Shown here in pieces: positions 1 to 9,395 of a stretch of 44,976 nt of DNA (positions are counted from its first letter, which is position 1; the number at the start of each line of letters is the position of its first letter). Source of the stretch: an uncultured Rubripirellula sp. (lineage in GTDB: Bacteria; Planctomycetota; Planctomycetia; Pirellulales; Pirellulaceae); the NCBI GenBank assembly GCA_938045805.1, contig CALIBL010000047.1, positions 1 through 44,976 on the forward strand, in the 5' to 3' direction. A program made the position numbers and the translations under genes. Under the pieces are notes generated by a model. It saw only the letters and a program-made list of their open reading frames with translations. It had not been told where the DNA came from and ran no database searches.

Positions 1-2
1 AT

Positions 3-323
3 GGACGCCCAGAGTTTTCATCGTTCAACACGATTACTCCACCGAACAGCTACAACATCCAGCGTTGGCACGGCCATGCTGGTTCGTACTGTGCATCGAG
101 CTTCCACCAAGGTGGGGCACACATTCTGATGTCCGACGGTGCGGTTACGTTCATCACCGATTCGATCGAAGCTGGTGACCAGAACCACGTCGCATACGGT
201 CGCGACAATGGCGATGGTTTGGGTGCCAACGGCGGTGCGGGTCGTGAGAGCCCATACGGTCTTTGGGGTGCACTGGGCACGAAGGCTGCTCGTGAGACCA
301 TCGAAGAGCAGTTGAACCAGTAG
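3..323 (+). CDS. DUF1559 (H-X9-DG) family protein, C-terminal fragment
   Basis: This is the 3' end of a gene that begins left of the window; the frame is open from base 3 to the TAG at 321-323, about 106 residues. The segment SSFHQGGAHILMSDGAVTF contains His, nine residues, then Asp-Gly, which is the H-X9-DG signature at the C-terminus of planctomycete DUF1559 proteins. These proteins normally begin with a type IV pilin-like N-terminal methylation/transmembrane segment and occur in dozens of copies per planctomycete genome; their function is not established. The N-terminus is not visible, so the pilin-like part is inferred from the family. A strong terminator follows 28 bases after the stop, so this gene ends its transcription unit. 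Confidence 0.88.
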   Translation, partial: GRPEFSSFNTITPPNSYNIQRWHGHAGSYCASSFHQGGAHILMSDGAVTFITDSIEAGDQNHVAYGRDNGDGLGANGGAGRESPYGLWGALGTKAARETIEEQLNQ

Positions 324-351
324 TGATTCAGGCTGTTTAGCAGAAACGCAG

Positions 352-390
352 AAGGCGGGTGTGAGATAACTCTCACATCCGCCTTTTTTT
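352..390 (+). terminator. Rho-independent terminator of the DUF1559 gene
   Basis: A 15-bp stem (352-366 with 371-385, one G-T wobble) with the loop TAAC is followed by a run of seven T (384-390). It lies 28 bases after the DUF1559 stop codon and before the stop of the convergent cytochrome gene. Confidence 0.92.
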
Positions 391-411
391 ATGTGTTCGT
401 TTTCACGACCT

Positions 412-2271
412 TTACTGGGGACGATTGCCAAGGGTACGGAGTCTTGCTTCGTGGCGAGTCGCTAAATCTGCATGCTTCTTAGCTTCCGTCGGCTGTCCGT
501 TCTTTTCGAGAATCGCGCTCAGGAGTCGGTGCGCGTCAACGTAGTTGGGAGCGAGCTCGACCGTTCGAGTCAACGCGGCGATCGCTGCTTTGGAATTCCC
601 TGCATTCTGCTGGCAAATCCCTAGGAAGAAATGATCAACGGGTTCTTGCGTGTAGGAGGTTAACTGTTGGTAGTGTTGCACGGCTTGCGGATAATCACGC
701 CGCTGGTAGGCAAGTTGAGCGAGTAGTCTTACGGCTTCGATCTTGGCTCGATTTGGTGTCTTCTCGCGGTCAGCTACTTCTTCTGCAAGTTCCTGCGCAA
801 TTGCGGGTTGTTGTTGTGAATTCGCTAGCAGTGCAAGAACGGTATTGGAGTCAGAATCATCTTTTCCAGCATTTTTTAGTTGGATTAGGGCACGTGCTGC
901 GTCCATTCCATAGTCTCGAAATTGTGGTGCCCCCGGTTCTTCTTGCATGACCTGAAATTTTGCGAGCGCTTCGCAGCGTTCCAATGCCGATGGATCAATC
1001 CCGGAGGTATTCAATACAGGTGTTAAGCCTGCGATCACTTGGCTGCTTTGGTCCTGATCCGAATGAATTCCAATGCGATGATGCGAGAAAGCGGTGTGAG
1101 GGACTTCGCTACCTTTTTGGGGCATGTGGCATTTGGAACAGTGATTGTCGACCAGCGAGATCCGCTTTTCGAGTGGTTCACCACAGCTCTGATTCTCATG
1201 GCAGTGCAAGCAAATGGAGCGATAGTGATCCATTGCTTTGGATGGCTCCACCGCTCGATGGGGATCGTGGCAGGTGATGCAGGTCAGGTTTTGCGTTCCC
1301 TGATAGCACTTGCTTTGATGGAGTTGCTCAACGTGGCCGACCACTTTCATGCTGTCGTCACCAAGTCGGTACTGGTAATCGATTCGGTAGTCAGTGAGGC
1401 GTTGACCGGGGCGAAAATCCCATTCGTCTTTTCCTGCGCGGCTTGCTTTCCCCGCAGCTTGTAGGTGGCACTGTTGGCAAATTGCTTCGCTTTGTTCTCG
1501 CGGCAGGGTCGCGGGGTTAGCGATCGTGAGATCTGGAATTGACGAATCAATTGCGGTCAGATCGTTTATGCCTTGGTGTTTCTCTGCATGCAGTTCACCT
1601 GGTCCGTGGCAACGCTCGCATCCAATCACCTCCTCAAGAATGGTGAAAGCATTGGGGTTTTCGTTTTGGCGGTCGATCTGCCCAACGTGGCAAAAAAAAC
1701 ATTCGCGGTTGAGTTTCCTACCAAAGCCCGGGTGAAACGGCATATCGTATCCGGGCGACATATCCCAAGTGCCTGTTTCTTGGTACCAAGAGATGGGAGA
1801 CTGTCCGAAGATGAGTTCGTCTCGGTAAATGTATCCCTTCCCGTGGGTGCCGGATCCAATGGTGTAGAGAATTGGATGCTCTGTTTCCGAGATAGGTTTT
1901 CCTGATGGATCAAGTTGGGTCTCTCGATGGACTAGTTGATCGTTTTCAACAAAAACCTCGTACTTGCTATTTGAGGGTTCGTGGTGAAACTCACCGACAG
2001 TAAGCGAGTCCTCAGCGGAGACTTTTGCCATTGAGCGACTGTGAGTGGTTTGAAGCCAACTCTGGTGTTGATCGCGGTGGCACTCTTTGCATGCAGCCGA
2101 TCCGATATAGCTCACATCGCCTTTCGTGTTCAGTGGTGAGGGATCGACGCTGGCGGCAATTGGTGTTTGAGTTGAGTTGGATGGCGATTGACTGACGACG
2201 TTCACAAAGGCTGTCAAAACGCAGCATGTGCAGATGATGAAGAGCAAAAGGAAATGCTTGATTGAATGCAT
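412..2271 (-). CDS. Secreted seven-haem cytochrome c with C-terminal TPR repeats
   Basis: A 619-residue exported multihaem c-type cytochrome, probably periplasmic or surface electron transfer. The N-terminus (MHSIKHFLLLFIICTCC) is a signal peptide. Seven CxxCH haem sites are visible at about residues 61 (CKECH), 191 (CFFCH), 218 (CERCH), 265 (CQQCH), 331 (CITCH), 354 (CLHCH) and 378 (CSKCH). The HTAFSHHRIGIH stretch after the last site can supply distal His ligands, as in cytochrome c554-like families. Residues about 460-610 form TPR helices. The frame extends upstream to a TTG at 2304, but the ATG at 2271 puts the signal peptide at the N-terminus and is preferred. The gene is divergent from the TPR/ASPIC lipoprotein. 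The electron donor and acceptor are unknown; it has no nitrite-reductase CxxCK site, so it is not NrfA. Confidence 0.88.
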   Translation of the reverse strand: MHSIKHFLLLFIICTCCVLTAFVNVVSQSPSNSTQTPIAASVDPSPLNTKGDVSYIGSAACKECHRDQHQSWLQTTHSRSMAKVSAEDSLTVGEFHHEPSNSKYEVFVENDQLVHRETQLDPSGKPISETEHPILYTIGSGTHGKGYIYRDELIFGQSPISWYQETGTWDMSPGYDMPFHPGFGRKLNRECFFCHVGQIDRQNENPNAFTILEEVIGCERCHGPGELHAEKHQGINDLTAIDSSIPDLTIANPATLPREQSEAICQQCHLQAAGKASRAGKDEWDFRPGQRLTDYRIDYQYRLGDDSMKVVGHVEQLHQSKCYQGTQNLTCITCHDPHRAVEPSKAMDHYRSICLHCHENQSCGEPLEKRISLVDNHCSKCHMPQKGSEVPHTAFSHHRIGIHSDQDQSSQVIAGLTPVLNTSGIDPSALERCEALAKFQVMQEEPGAPQFRDYGMDAARALIQLKNAGKDDSDSNTVLALLANSQQQPAIAQELAEEVADREKTPNRAKIEAVRLLAQLAYQRRDYPQAVQHYQQLTSYTQEPVDHFFLGICQQNAGNSKAAIAALTRTVELAPNYVDAHRLLSAILEKNGQPTEAKKHADLATRHEARLRTLGNRPQ

Positions 2272-2909
2272 GAGTCGTGTTGGTCCCCGAGGGAATGGAG
2301 CCAAAATTAGGTGCTTTGAATATCATTTGCTGGGGATCATGCCTCCGAAAATAGGCATGATGCATCACTGGGTTGACCCTGTAACCCGTCTTCACGACAC
2401 ATCGTATCGATTGCAGAGCGTTCAATGAACCTAGATCTTGGTGATAATAGTTTTTCAGCCGCTTGCAACTTGGCGAAGACGCAGAGTTGGCCGTTTTCGG
2501 CTCTCTTTCCTAACTGCGAGGCATACTGGTATTTCACTCGATTGTTGCGGGGGTCTGCTCACTTTTCCTGAAAGCGGGCTGATAGATAGAGTGCCTTACT
2601 GCGATGCAGCAAACGTGAGATTGAGGTTTGTTAATTACCCCTGTGGATTGGGTTGCCGCGCTGATTTCACTCGGTCTATCATGCTGGAGACGAAGCCTGA
2701 TCCATTTTCGTCAATCTGCCTTCATTTCTGACTTTCAACCTGCCGTGGCGATGCTGTTGATGGAAAACCGACTAACCGATTCATATCGCGGTCAGTGTCC
2801 ATATAAAGGCGATGTACCGTCAAAAGGTGGGGATTTAACAGCTAATATTGATCTTCCCGAGGTCGTTGACTCTTCCCAATCTCGCAACGCCGCAACGGCG
2901 AATCTGCTT
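2272..2909. other. Divergent intergenic region between cytochrome and ASPIC lipoprotein genes
   Basis: About 640 bases separate the chosen start codons. The plus-strand frame of the lipoprotein stays open back to a TTG at 2628, with ATGs at 2751 and 2760, so part of this stretch may be coding. A perfect 9-bp dyad lies at 2336-2361. I see no convincing -35/-10 pair. The other short ORFs here look like non-coding frames. Confidence 0.5.
2336..2361. repeat. Perfect 9-bp inverted repeat upstream of the cytochrome gene
   Basis: ATCATGCCT (2336-2344) and its exact complement AGGCATGAT (2353-2361) flank an 8-base AT-rich spacer. The dyad begins 65 bases upstream of the cytochrome ATG, so it could be a regulator-binding site or a hairpin in the mRNA leader. 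No T-run follows it on the minus strand, so it is not a terminator. Confidence 0.6.
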
Positions 2910-5900
2910 GTGCTTTGGCCGGAGAAATGGATCCCGAGGGTAACAGCTTTGGCAGGCTTGATTTTCTTGGCCACGGTTGGGTGCGGTGATCCAGCCTCGG
3001 ATGGCAACGGTAAGACGCCGGGAGCGACAGCAGGTGAACTGGCAGAAGATTCCGTGGTGTCCATACGGAGGGCATTTTTGCGACGTCAGTACGACCAGGC
3101 GAAGCGATTGATCAAGAAGCACCTCTTGGTGCAACCCAATGATACCGAGGTGCTTGAGATTGCTGGGGACCTCTACGCACAAATTGGCGACAGTTCGCGA
3201 GCGACTGATTTTTACGCGCGAGTGGTGACGTTAAACGAGAAGCCGGAACTGAAGTTGCTTGATAAGCTCGGTCAGCAGTGGATGACGGCGGGACGCCCGT
3301 TTGAGTCGCTTGAAGTTCTCGAGTCCGCAATTGCAATCTACCCTGAGGATGCGAGCGTTCGGCAGCGTTTAGTTGGTTTGCAAGTCTCTTTAGGACTCGA
3401 GCAAAGAGCTGCTGAGCATCTGCAGTGGTTAGTCCAGCGGCAGCACGGTGACTTGAGTTTCCTCATCATTCTTTCGGATTTAACCAGGCCGCAAACCGTG
3501 GAAGCGACCTGTCGATACGCCTTGGATCAGAAGACCGCTGATCAGCGTCCACATTACTCCCTTGCTCGAATTCCCGCTTACCACGGTCGTTGGGAGGATG
3601 TTGAAAGCGAGCTTCAACCACTCAGGGAGTCCCAACCTGAATTCTTGGAAGGGAGTGCATTGTGGGGGCGAGCATTGGTTGAGTTGGGACGCGAAGAGGA
3701 GCTCGAGAAATGGTCTTCGAATCTTCCCAAAGGCATTGAACGTTGTGTTGACTATTGGATGGCGATGGGGAGCAGGGCTGAAAAACTTGGGCTGTTGCGA
3801 CAGTCTGCCGGTGCGTTTGAGCGTGTCTTATTGATGAACCCAAGTCATCCGGAAGCACTCAGTCGTCTTGGGATCGTCCTGGGGCTTCAGGGTCAAAGCG
3901 AACGTGCAAAGCAGGTGGCGGCGAGAGCGGCGAATGTCAATCAATTAAGGACTCATGTCGATTCCTTGATCTCTTGGCAAAACAATTCGCAGGAGGCCGT
4001 GGTAAAGATCGCTCGATCACTTGATCGATTAGGCAGACTTTGGGAAGCCACTGCTTGGTTACTGGCAGCCTATCCGATGACACAGAAGTTAGCGTCGGAT
4101 CTTCAACCCACTTTTGAGAAGATACGAGGCAGGTTGACGTCTAGGACACCGTGGCAGGGGGCGGAGCAATTAGTGGTATCCAAGGGACAATTGATTTCCA
4201 TCGACGGATTTGATTGGGTTGCAGAGGCTGGCGGGATTGCTGTGAATGATGGTCGTGTATCCGAGTTGGCGGTTCACTTTACCGATGAATCCATGGCTCG
4301 CGGCCTGATTCACCGGTGTGAAATTAAGCCGCATGCGGGAGCAGAATCTGGGCTCTCGATTTATCAATCAGGTGCCGGTGCCGTGGGCGTGATTGATTAC
4401 GACTTGGATGGATGGCCCGACTTGTATCTGACTTCTATGGACGGCGAACCGGTCCAAAGCAACTCATCGACCAATCGGCTGTTTCGTAATGCATCAGGAT
4501 CTTTCGTTGATCAGACCATGGGCAGTGAAGTCTCTGATCGTGGCTTTTCCCAAGGCGTCGCCGTGGCAGATTATGATGCCGACGGTTTTCCTGACCTTCT
4601 GGTCGCGAGTGTCGGAGCGAATCATCTGTATCGAAATAATGGCGATGGCACTTTCCGCGATGTTACCACACAAGTTGGTATCTCTGGGGAACAGTGGACG
4701 ACCTCCGTTGTGATGGCAGACATTGACGGAGACGGGAACTGTGATCTTTTTGAACTGGGGTATTGCGGTGGCGATGATGTTCTCTCACGCCAGTGTATAG
4801 AAAAAGAAATCAATGAGCCTCGCTCTTGTTCTCCGCTCGCTTTTCCGGCGCAAAGTGATCGCGTTTGGAAGTCTGATGGTTCAGGCGGATTGATCGACGT
4901 GACCTCTCAGTGGCTTGGTGAGCACGAGCCGGGACGGGGGATGGGACTTGTTGTCGGTCAGTTCGATCAAGCACCAGGCTTGGATCTGTATGTTGCAAAC
5001 GACATGACGTCCAATCACCTCTGGCTTGCTCAAAGCAAAGCGGATCAGTTCGCGCTTTCTGAACAAGCCACACTGCGAGGTTTAGCACTGAATCAACGCT
5101 CCCTGGCGCAGGCTTCCATGGGGATCGCTGTGGGAGATCCAGATGGGGATGCTGATGTGGATTTTTTTGTGACTCACTTTTCTGGCGATCACAATACCTA
5201 CTACGAGCAAGTGAACGATGGTTTGTGGGTAGATCGTTCCGATGCATCGGGATTGGCAGAGCCTTCTCAGCGTCTGCTTGCGTATGGAACACAGTGGGTT
5301 GATGCTGATAACGATGGTGATGTTGAGTTGTTTGTGGCTAATGGGGATATCGATGATTTCACGCATCAGGATCGGCTTTATCGACAGCCGTTTCAGGTCT
5401 ATTCTCGATTGCCATCAGGGCGTTGGCAGGATACCGATTCGACGGTTCTAGGTGCTTACTTTGAGACGCCGCACTTGGCTCGATCGGTGGCTGAGGTTGA
5501 TTTTGATCGAGACTTCCTTGCCGATATCGTGGTGACGCACCTGTTTGAGCCCGTTGCTTTACTTCGTAATGACAGCGGCGAAGCCGGGGGGGAAGTTGGA
5601 GGGGCCGTTCGAATTAGCCTTCGTGGCATCGCCACCCACCGAGATGCGGTGGGAGCGATTGTGAGCTACAAACTCGGAGGCGAAAATCGATCTCAGCAAC
5701 TTTTCGCTGGCGATGGTTATCACTGTTCCTCTCAGAAGGTGCTTTCAATTGGAACCGGGAGAGATGAAAAGTTGGAAGAGGTTGCCGTTCGCTGGCCGGA
5801 TGGTACCGAGGATGTTTATGGGGTCTTGTCTTCGAGTACCGAGTATCTGTTGGTTCAGGGATTTGGCGAGCCTTACAGCTATGCTCCGGTTGAGCGTTAA
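2910..5900 (+). CDS. TPR / VCBS-repeat / ASPIC-UnbV (CRTAC1-like) lipoprotein
   Basis: A large surface protein. After a hydrophobic stretch ending in LATVGC (lipobox, Cys at about residue 25 from this start) there are TPR repeats (about 50-400). Then come VCBS/FG-GAP blade repeats (about 490-880) with Ca-binding-like motifs DYDLDGWPD, DYDADGFPD, DIDGDGNCD, DPDGDADVD and DADNDGDVE. The C-terminal ASPIC/UnbV domain (about 900-975) contains RDAVGAIVSY and VAVRWPDGTE. These domains are typical of CRTAC1-like adhesion or ligand-binding proteins; no catalytic role is known. The start is uncertain. The GTG at 2910 places the lipobox correctly; ATGs at 2751/2760 and a TTG at 2628 are in frame but give an unconvincing N-terminal extension. 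It is divergent from the TPR cytochrome and convergent with a sulfatase. Confidence 0.85.
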   Translation: MLWPEKWIPRVTALAGLIFLATVGCGDPASDGNGKTPGATAGELAEDSVVSIRRAFLRRQYDQAKRLIKKHLLVQPNDTEVLEIAGDLYAQIGDSSRATDFYARVVTLNEKPELKLLDKLGQQWMTAGRPFESLEVLESAIAIYPEDASVRQRLVGLQVSLGLEQRAAEHLQWLVQRQHGDLSFLIILSDLTRPQTVEATCRYALDQKTADQRPHYSLARIPAYHGRWEDVESELQPLRESQPEFLEGSALWGRALVELGREEELEKWSSNLPKGIERCVDYWMAMGSRAEKLGLLRQSAGAFERVLLMNPSHPEALSRLGIVLGLQGQSERAKQVAARAANVNQLRTHVDSLISWQNNSQEAVVKIARSLDRLGRLWEATAWLLAAYPMTQKLASDLQPTFEKIRGRLTSRTPWQGAEQLVVSKGQLISIDGFDWVAEAGGIAVNDGRVSELAVHFTDESMARGLIHRCEIKPHAGAESGLSIYQSGAGAVGVIDYDLDGWPDLYLTSMDGEPVQSNSSTNRLFRNASGSFVDQTMGSEVSDRGFSQGVAVADYDADGFPDLLVASVGANHLYRNNGDGTFRDVTTQVGISGEQWTTSVVMADIDGDGNCDLFELGYCGGDDVLSRQCIEKEINEPRSCSPLAFPAQSDRVWKSDGSGGLIDVTSQWLGEHEPGRGMGLVVGQFDQAPGLDLYVANDMTSNHLWLAQSKADQFALSEQATLRGLALNQRSLAQASMGIAVGDPDGDADVDFFVTHFSGDHNTYYEQVNDGLWVDRSDASGLAEPSQRLLAYGTQWVDADNDGDVELFVANGDIDDFTHQDRLYRQPFQVYSRLPSGRWQDTDSTVLGAYFETPHLARSVAEVDFDRDFLADIVVTHLFEPVALLRNDSGEAGGEVGGAVRISLRGIATHRDAVGAIVSYKLGGENRSQQLFAGDGYHCSSQKVLSIGTGRDEKLEEVAVRWPDGTEDVYGVLSSSTEYLLVQGFGEPYSYAPVER

Positions 5901-5969
5901 TCGCTCGAGATTCTGGTTTCGCTTTGTCACGTGCTGACTCACCCTGAAAGACCGACTTACCATCTGGAA

Positions 5970-8066
5970 TCACTGACGCTGAGTTGCATGGTTGGGCCAC
6001 GAGAGTAACGTCTTGCCCTGATTGTCAGTCAACTCGAGATGGTCAATTAACGCACTGCCCGTGTTATCGCATAGGTCGATGCGGATCTGATAAATCGTTT
6101 GTTCCGTTTTGATTGGAAGGTTGAGGTTTTGCCATTGATCATCACCCTCGAGATCGAAGGAGAGACGGTGCCCTTTGGGCAGAGTGGTCTGACGATCGGT
6201 TGTGAAGAAAAGTTCTCCCTTCGTTGAATCCGTTTGCCGAACTCGGAAACGCACTTGGTAAGGTCCCTTGGGTATCGAGACTGAACGCAGGTCCATGGCG
6301 ATACCGGGGTCATCGCCGCTGAATTGAAGTTCGATGAATTCGTTATTCAGCGTGATCTTTGTGTTCTTTCTCGCCCTAATGCCACTTCCGTTTGACACTT
6401 TCCTTCGAGTGTTGATGCTGGGGCCATCAGGAGAGTCACGTTCAAATCGCGTCCACTCTGGGTGGTGGTGTGTTAGCGGGGTGTTTTGAACTTCTGCGTA
6501 GGAACGGGATGGGCCATGAAGAAGGTTCTTGGTCATGTCAGTCCACTTGGCAGCCATGCTTTGAGTGAGCTCTGGGTGGACTTGTGCAAGATTGTTTTGC
6601 TCGGTTCGATCTTTCGACAGATCGTAAAGTTCCCATGGCTGCTGACGAAAGCTGACGATCTTCCATTGCTTTTCTCGGAGTCCTCGATCGGTAGAGAAAA
6701 GGAAGTGGAGTGGTGCGATTCGTTTGAATGAATTGCCCCGGAGCAGTGGAGTGAGCGACTGCCCAGAGATGGGACGCAGGTCACGGTCGGGATGAGTGTC
6801 TGCAATCGGGCTGCCGGTAAGCTCTGCGATGGTGGGTAAGACATCGATCAGGTGAGAAGGTTCATTGATGATGGTGCCAGCAGGCACTTGAATTCCCGCA
6901 GGCCAGTGGGCGATGGCTGGGCTTGCGATGCCGCCTTCAAATTGATTTTGTTTGTAGTATCTAAACGGGCTGTTTCTCGCCCACGCCCAACCTGTGGAAT
7001 CACCGAAGGACTCGTCGCCATTGGTTGGATTTGTGTTCAAGTTAGGAGCCTTTCGATCATAGGGGCAGGCTCCGTTATCCGAGACAAACAGGACAAAGGT
7101 TCGGTCCAGTTCCCCATTGGATTTTAGATCGTCGATGAGGCGACCCACTTCACGATCCACTCGATCGATCATTGCCGCAAGTGTTGACATTCTTTTCGAT
7201 TCATAGGAGCGGCGCCACGGTTGCAGGTCTTCCCACTTGGGGATGTGCTCGGGCCGCAGGCTGGCGGAGGTTTGCTGTGGGATGATCCCAAGCGATTTCT
7301 GCTTTGCAACTCTCGCATCACGCACCTTGTCCCAGCCTTCAGTGTATTTGCCTTGGTATTTGGCGTAGTCTTCCGGCAACGCGTGTAGCGGGGCGTGCGG
7401 GGCATTGAATGCGACGTAGAGATACCAAGGTTGGTTTTGGCTTCTCGCCTCATTGAGAAAGTTGATGGCGTAATCGACATTGGCAACGGTGGTGTAAAAA
7501 CCATCGGCTGGAACCTGCCAAGGGTTACCATTGAGTCGGAACGATTGATCGCCCGTGAAGTAGTTACATGCTCCACTTAGATGACCAAAGTATCTGGAAA
7601 AACCAAAGTCCGTTGGCTGTTGCTTGAGGTGCCACTTGCCTGTCATCGCGGTGTAATAACCGTTAGCCGAAAGGACTTCGGCACTCGTTAGCCCGTGGCT
7701 GAGAGATGTGTCGCCGGCCGCCAAACAATACTGTCCCGTTAGTAGTGATACACGTGATGAGTGACACTTTGCGGTGTTGTAGAACTGCGAGAATCGGACT
7801 CCCTCGGCAGCGAGACGGTCGAGATTCGGCGTTTCAATTTCACTGCCGTAACAACCAAGGTCCGAAAAGCCGAGGTCGTCGACCATCATGATCAGGACAT
7901 TGGGGCGCTGGGGATTGTCTTCAGCAACCACCTGATCACTCGCCGCCCACGACAGCAATAATACCCATACTAAGATCGGAAATCGCTCGGTGATGTAAGC
8001 GATTTTCACTCTTGCGGGACTTGGTGCTGAGCCGGCTGTCGACATTAAAAGACTTGCGTATGACAT
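5970..8066 (-). CDS. Secreted sulfatase with C-terminal beta-sandwich-like domain
   Basis: A 698-residue formylglycine sulfatase that would hydrolyse sulfate esters, probably of algal polysaccharides, outside the cytoplasm. A signal peptide lies at about residues 20-48 (an ATG at 8045 is an alternative start). The sulfatase domain begins at RPNVLIMMVDDLGFSDLGC, with the metal-binding Asp pair at 63-64. The formylglycine motif CHSSRVSLLTG has its Cys at 101, and GKWHL and VSDNGACPYD follow. Residues about 570-698 form an extra domain (QLEF-like strands, SALIDHLELTDNQGK) resembling a carbohydrate-binding beta-sandwich. Maturation needs a formylglycine-generating enzyme, which is not in this window. 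A related sulfatase lies at 41348-42943 with the same N-terminal layout but without the extra domain. The substrate cannot be read from sequence. Confidence 0.93.
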   Translation of the reverse strand: MSYASLLMSTAGSAPSPARVKIAYITERFPILVWVLLLSWAASDQVVAEDNPQRPNVLIMMVDDLGFSDLGCYGSEIETPNLDRLAAEGVRFSQFYNTAKCHSSRVSLLTGQYCLAAGDTSLSHGLTSAEVLSANGYYTAMTGKWHLKQQPTDFGFSRYFGHLSGACNYFTGDQSFRLNGNPWQVPADGFYTTVANVDYAINFLNEARSQNQPWYLYVAFNAPHAPLHALPEDYAKYQGKYTEGWDKVRDARVAKQKSLGIIPQQTSASLRPEHIPKWEDLQPWRRSYESKRMSTLAAMIDRVDREVGRLIDDLKSNGELDRTFVLFVSDNGACPYDRKAPNLNTNPTNGDESFGDSTGWAWARNSPFRYYKQNQFEGGIASPAIAHWPAGIQVPAGTIINEPSHLIDVLPTIAELTGSPIADTHPDRDLRPISGQSLTPLLRGNSFKRIAPLHFLFSTDRGLREKQWKIVSFRQQPWELYDLSKDRTEQNNLAQVHPELTQSMAAKWTDMTKNLLHGPSRSYAEVQNTPLTHHHPEWTRFERDSPDGPSINTRRKVSNGSGIRARKNTKITLNNEFIELQFSGDDPGIAMDLRSVSIPKGPYQVRFRVRQTDSTKGELFFTTDRQTTLPKGHRLSFDLEGDDQWQNLNLPIKTEQTIYQIRIDLCDNTGSALIDHLELTDNQGKTLLSWPNHATQRQ

Positions 8067-8277
8067 GAATCGATCCGCGGTGAATCTAAGCAGTGAAAGA
8101 AAGGTCTGATTTGAAAAAATGGTGCTAAGGAGCGAGGTTTTGGTCGTCGCTTTTCACTCGCAGCAGTGTAAAGCTTCCAGTTGGTGCCATGTTGGGCGGT
8201 GAACAGTAGAACTGCTACGATAACGCGAGTTGGCTAGGATGACTTGTGTTGGCCTAGATGAATGCACTAGGAATCTC

Positions 8278-8315
8278 GCCTCGATTTCCATGTCGGTTTG
8301 ACATCGAGGCTTTTC
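8278..8315 (+). promoter_or_regulatory. Terminator-like hairpin in the leader of the epimerase gene
   Basis: GCCTCGAT (8278-8285) pairs perfectly with ATCGAGGC (8303-8310), with an inner TGTC/GACA dyad, and is followed by TTTTC. It lies about 25 bases before the epimerase start at 8341 and downstream of no same-strand gene. If real it would act as a leader attenuator, or would isolate the gene from stray transcription. The T-run is short. Confidence 0.45.
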
Positions 8316-8340
8316 TGGGATTTGGATGGAAGGCGGAACG

Positions 8341-9318
8341 ATGGGGTCGAAGGTTTTAGTAACGGGGGGCTACGGCTGTATCGGTGCCGAGACGGTGAAG
8401 TGGTTGCTGGAAAACACGCCTTTGGAAATCGTGATCGCCAGTCGGACCGTCAGTGCAGAGAGAACGGCTAGGGCGTTTCATGGTTTGGACCATGATCGTT
8501 TGCAAGCAGTTTCGCTTGACATCTCAAAGGCGGAGCAGGTCAATGAACTTTTCTCTGCTCATGATTTTAGCCACGTGATTCACCTCGCTGCTTTTCAAAC
8601 ACCTGACTGCAATGCGCACCGGGACAGAGGATTGCAGATCAATCTTGCGGGGACTCAGCATCTTATCGAAGCGATCAAGCAGAGTTCGAAGTCGATCGAG
8701 CGATTTGTTTTCGCTAGCTCCATTGCGGTCTACGGCCCAAGATCACAGTACCCGCCGGGTGTTGTTTCGAGCGAATCAGAGCCTTCTCCGGGAGCTCCGT
8801 ATGGAATATGGAAGTTAGCCGGGGAGCAGCTTTCAAGGGTCTTTCATCAGGAGACCGGTGTGCCAACCATTTGTCTGAGACCTGCAGTTCTCTATGGGCC
8901 CGGTCGAGATCTTGGTTTGACGTCATCACCTACTACTGCAATGAAACATGTGGTTCTTGGAACACCATATAAGATTCCTTTTTGTTCAAGGCAGGATTTC
9001 CAGTTTGCGCCGGATGTTGGAGCCACAACGGGGATGATTGCTACCGAGTCTTTTGATGGATTTGGTGTCTACACGCTGCCATCACACTGTCTTTCGATTG
9101 AGCGAATGGTTGAAAAGATGCGAGACGTTGCCGAGCACATTCAGGGCATTGAGCCGCCGCAGATTTCTGTGGGTGACGAAGAGGTGCCGTTTATCTGCGA
9201 TCTGGAGAGTCAGAAGATCCTCGATCGGTTTCCATCGATTCCTCAGACTTCGATTGACGACGGGATTAGACGGACGTTGGAAACATTTTGTTTGCAACAC
9301 AAATTAGGTTGGCTGTAA
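8341..9318 (+). CDS. NAD-dependent epimerase/dehydratase (extended SDR)
   Basis: A 325-residue cytoplasmic extended short-chain dehydrogenase, probably acting on a nucleotide sugar or a related sugar acid. The Rossmann glycine motif TGGYGCIG is at residues 8-15, the catalytic serines sit in FASSIAVYG, and YGIWK provides the catalytic Tyr154 and Lys158. The ATG at 8341 follows GGAAGGCGG, a good ribosome binding site; an in-frame ATG at 8326 overlaps that site and is less likely. It is divergent from the sulfatase and followed by the SASA esterase. The substrate is unknown. PFAM-level family membership is clear, but a specific name such as UDP-glucose epimerase would be over-reach. Confidence 0.88.
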   Translation: MGSKVLVTGGYGCIGAETVKWLLENTPLEIVIASRTVSAERTARAFHGLDHDRLQAVSLDISKAEQVNELFSAHDFSHVIHLAAFQTPDCNAHRDRGLQINLAGTQHLIEAIKQSSKSIERFVFASSIAVYGPRSQYPPGVVSSESEPSPGAPYGIWKLAGEQLSRVFHQETGVPTICLRPAVLYGPGRDLGLTSSPTTAMKHVVLGTPYKIPFCSRQDFQFAPDVGATTGMIATESFDGFGVYTLPSHCLSIERMVEKMRDVAEHIQGIEPPQISVGDEEVPFICDLESQKILDRFPSIPQTSIDDGIRRTLETFCLQHKLGWL

Positions 9319-9395
9319 CAGACTCAGTGGTAAAGTCTTGTTCGTTTTTGTTTCCGATAAACGCCGTGAGAGGTAGCACCTTGAAAGGTTACGAG

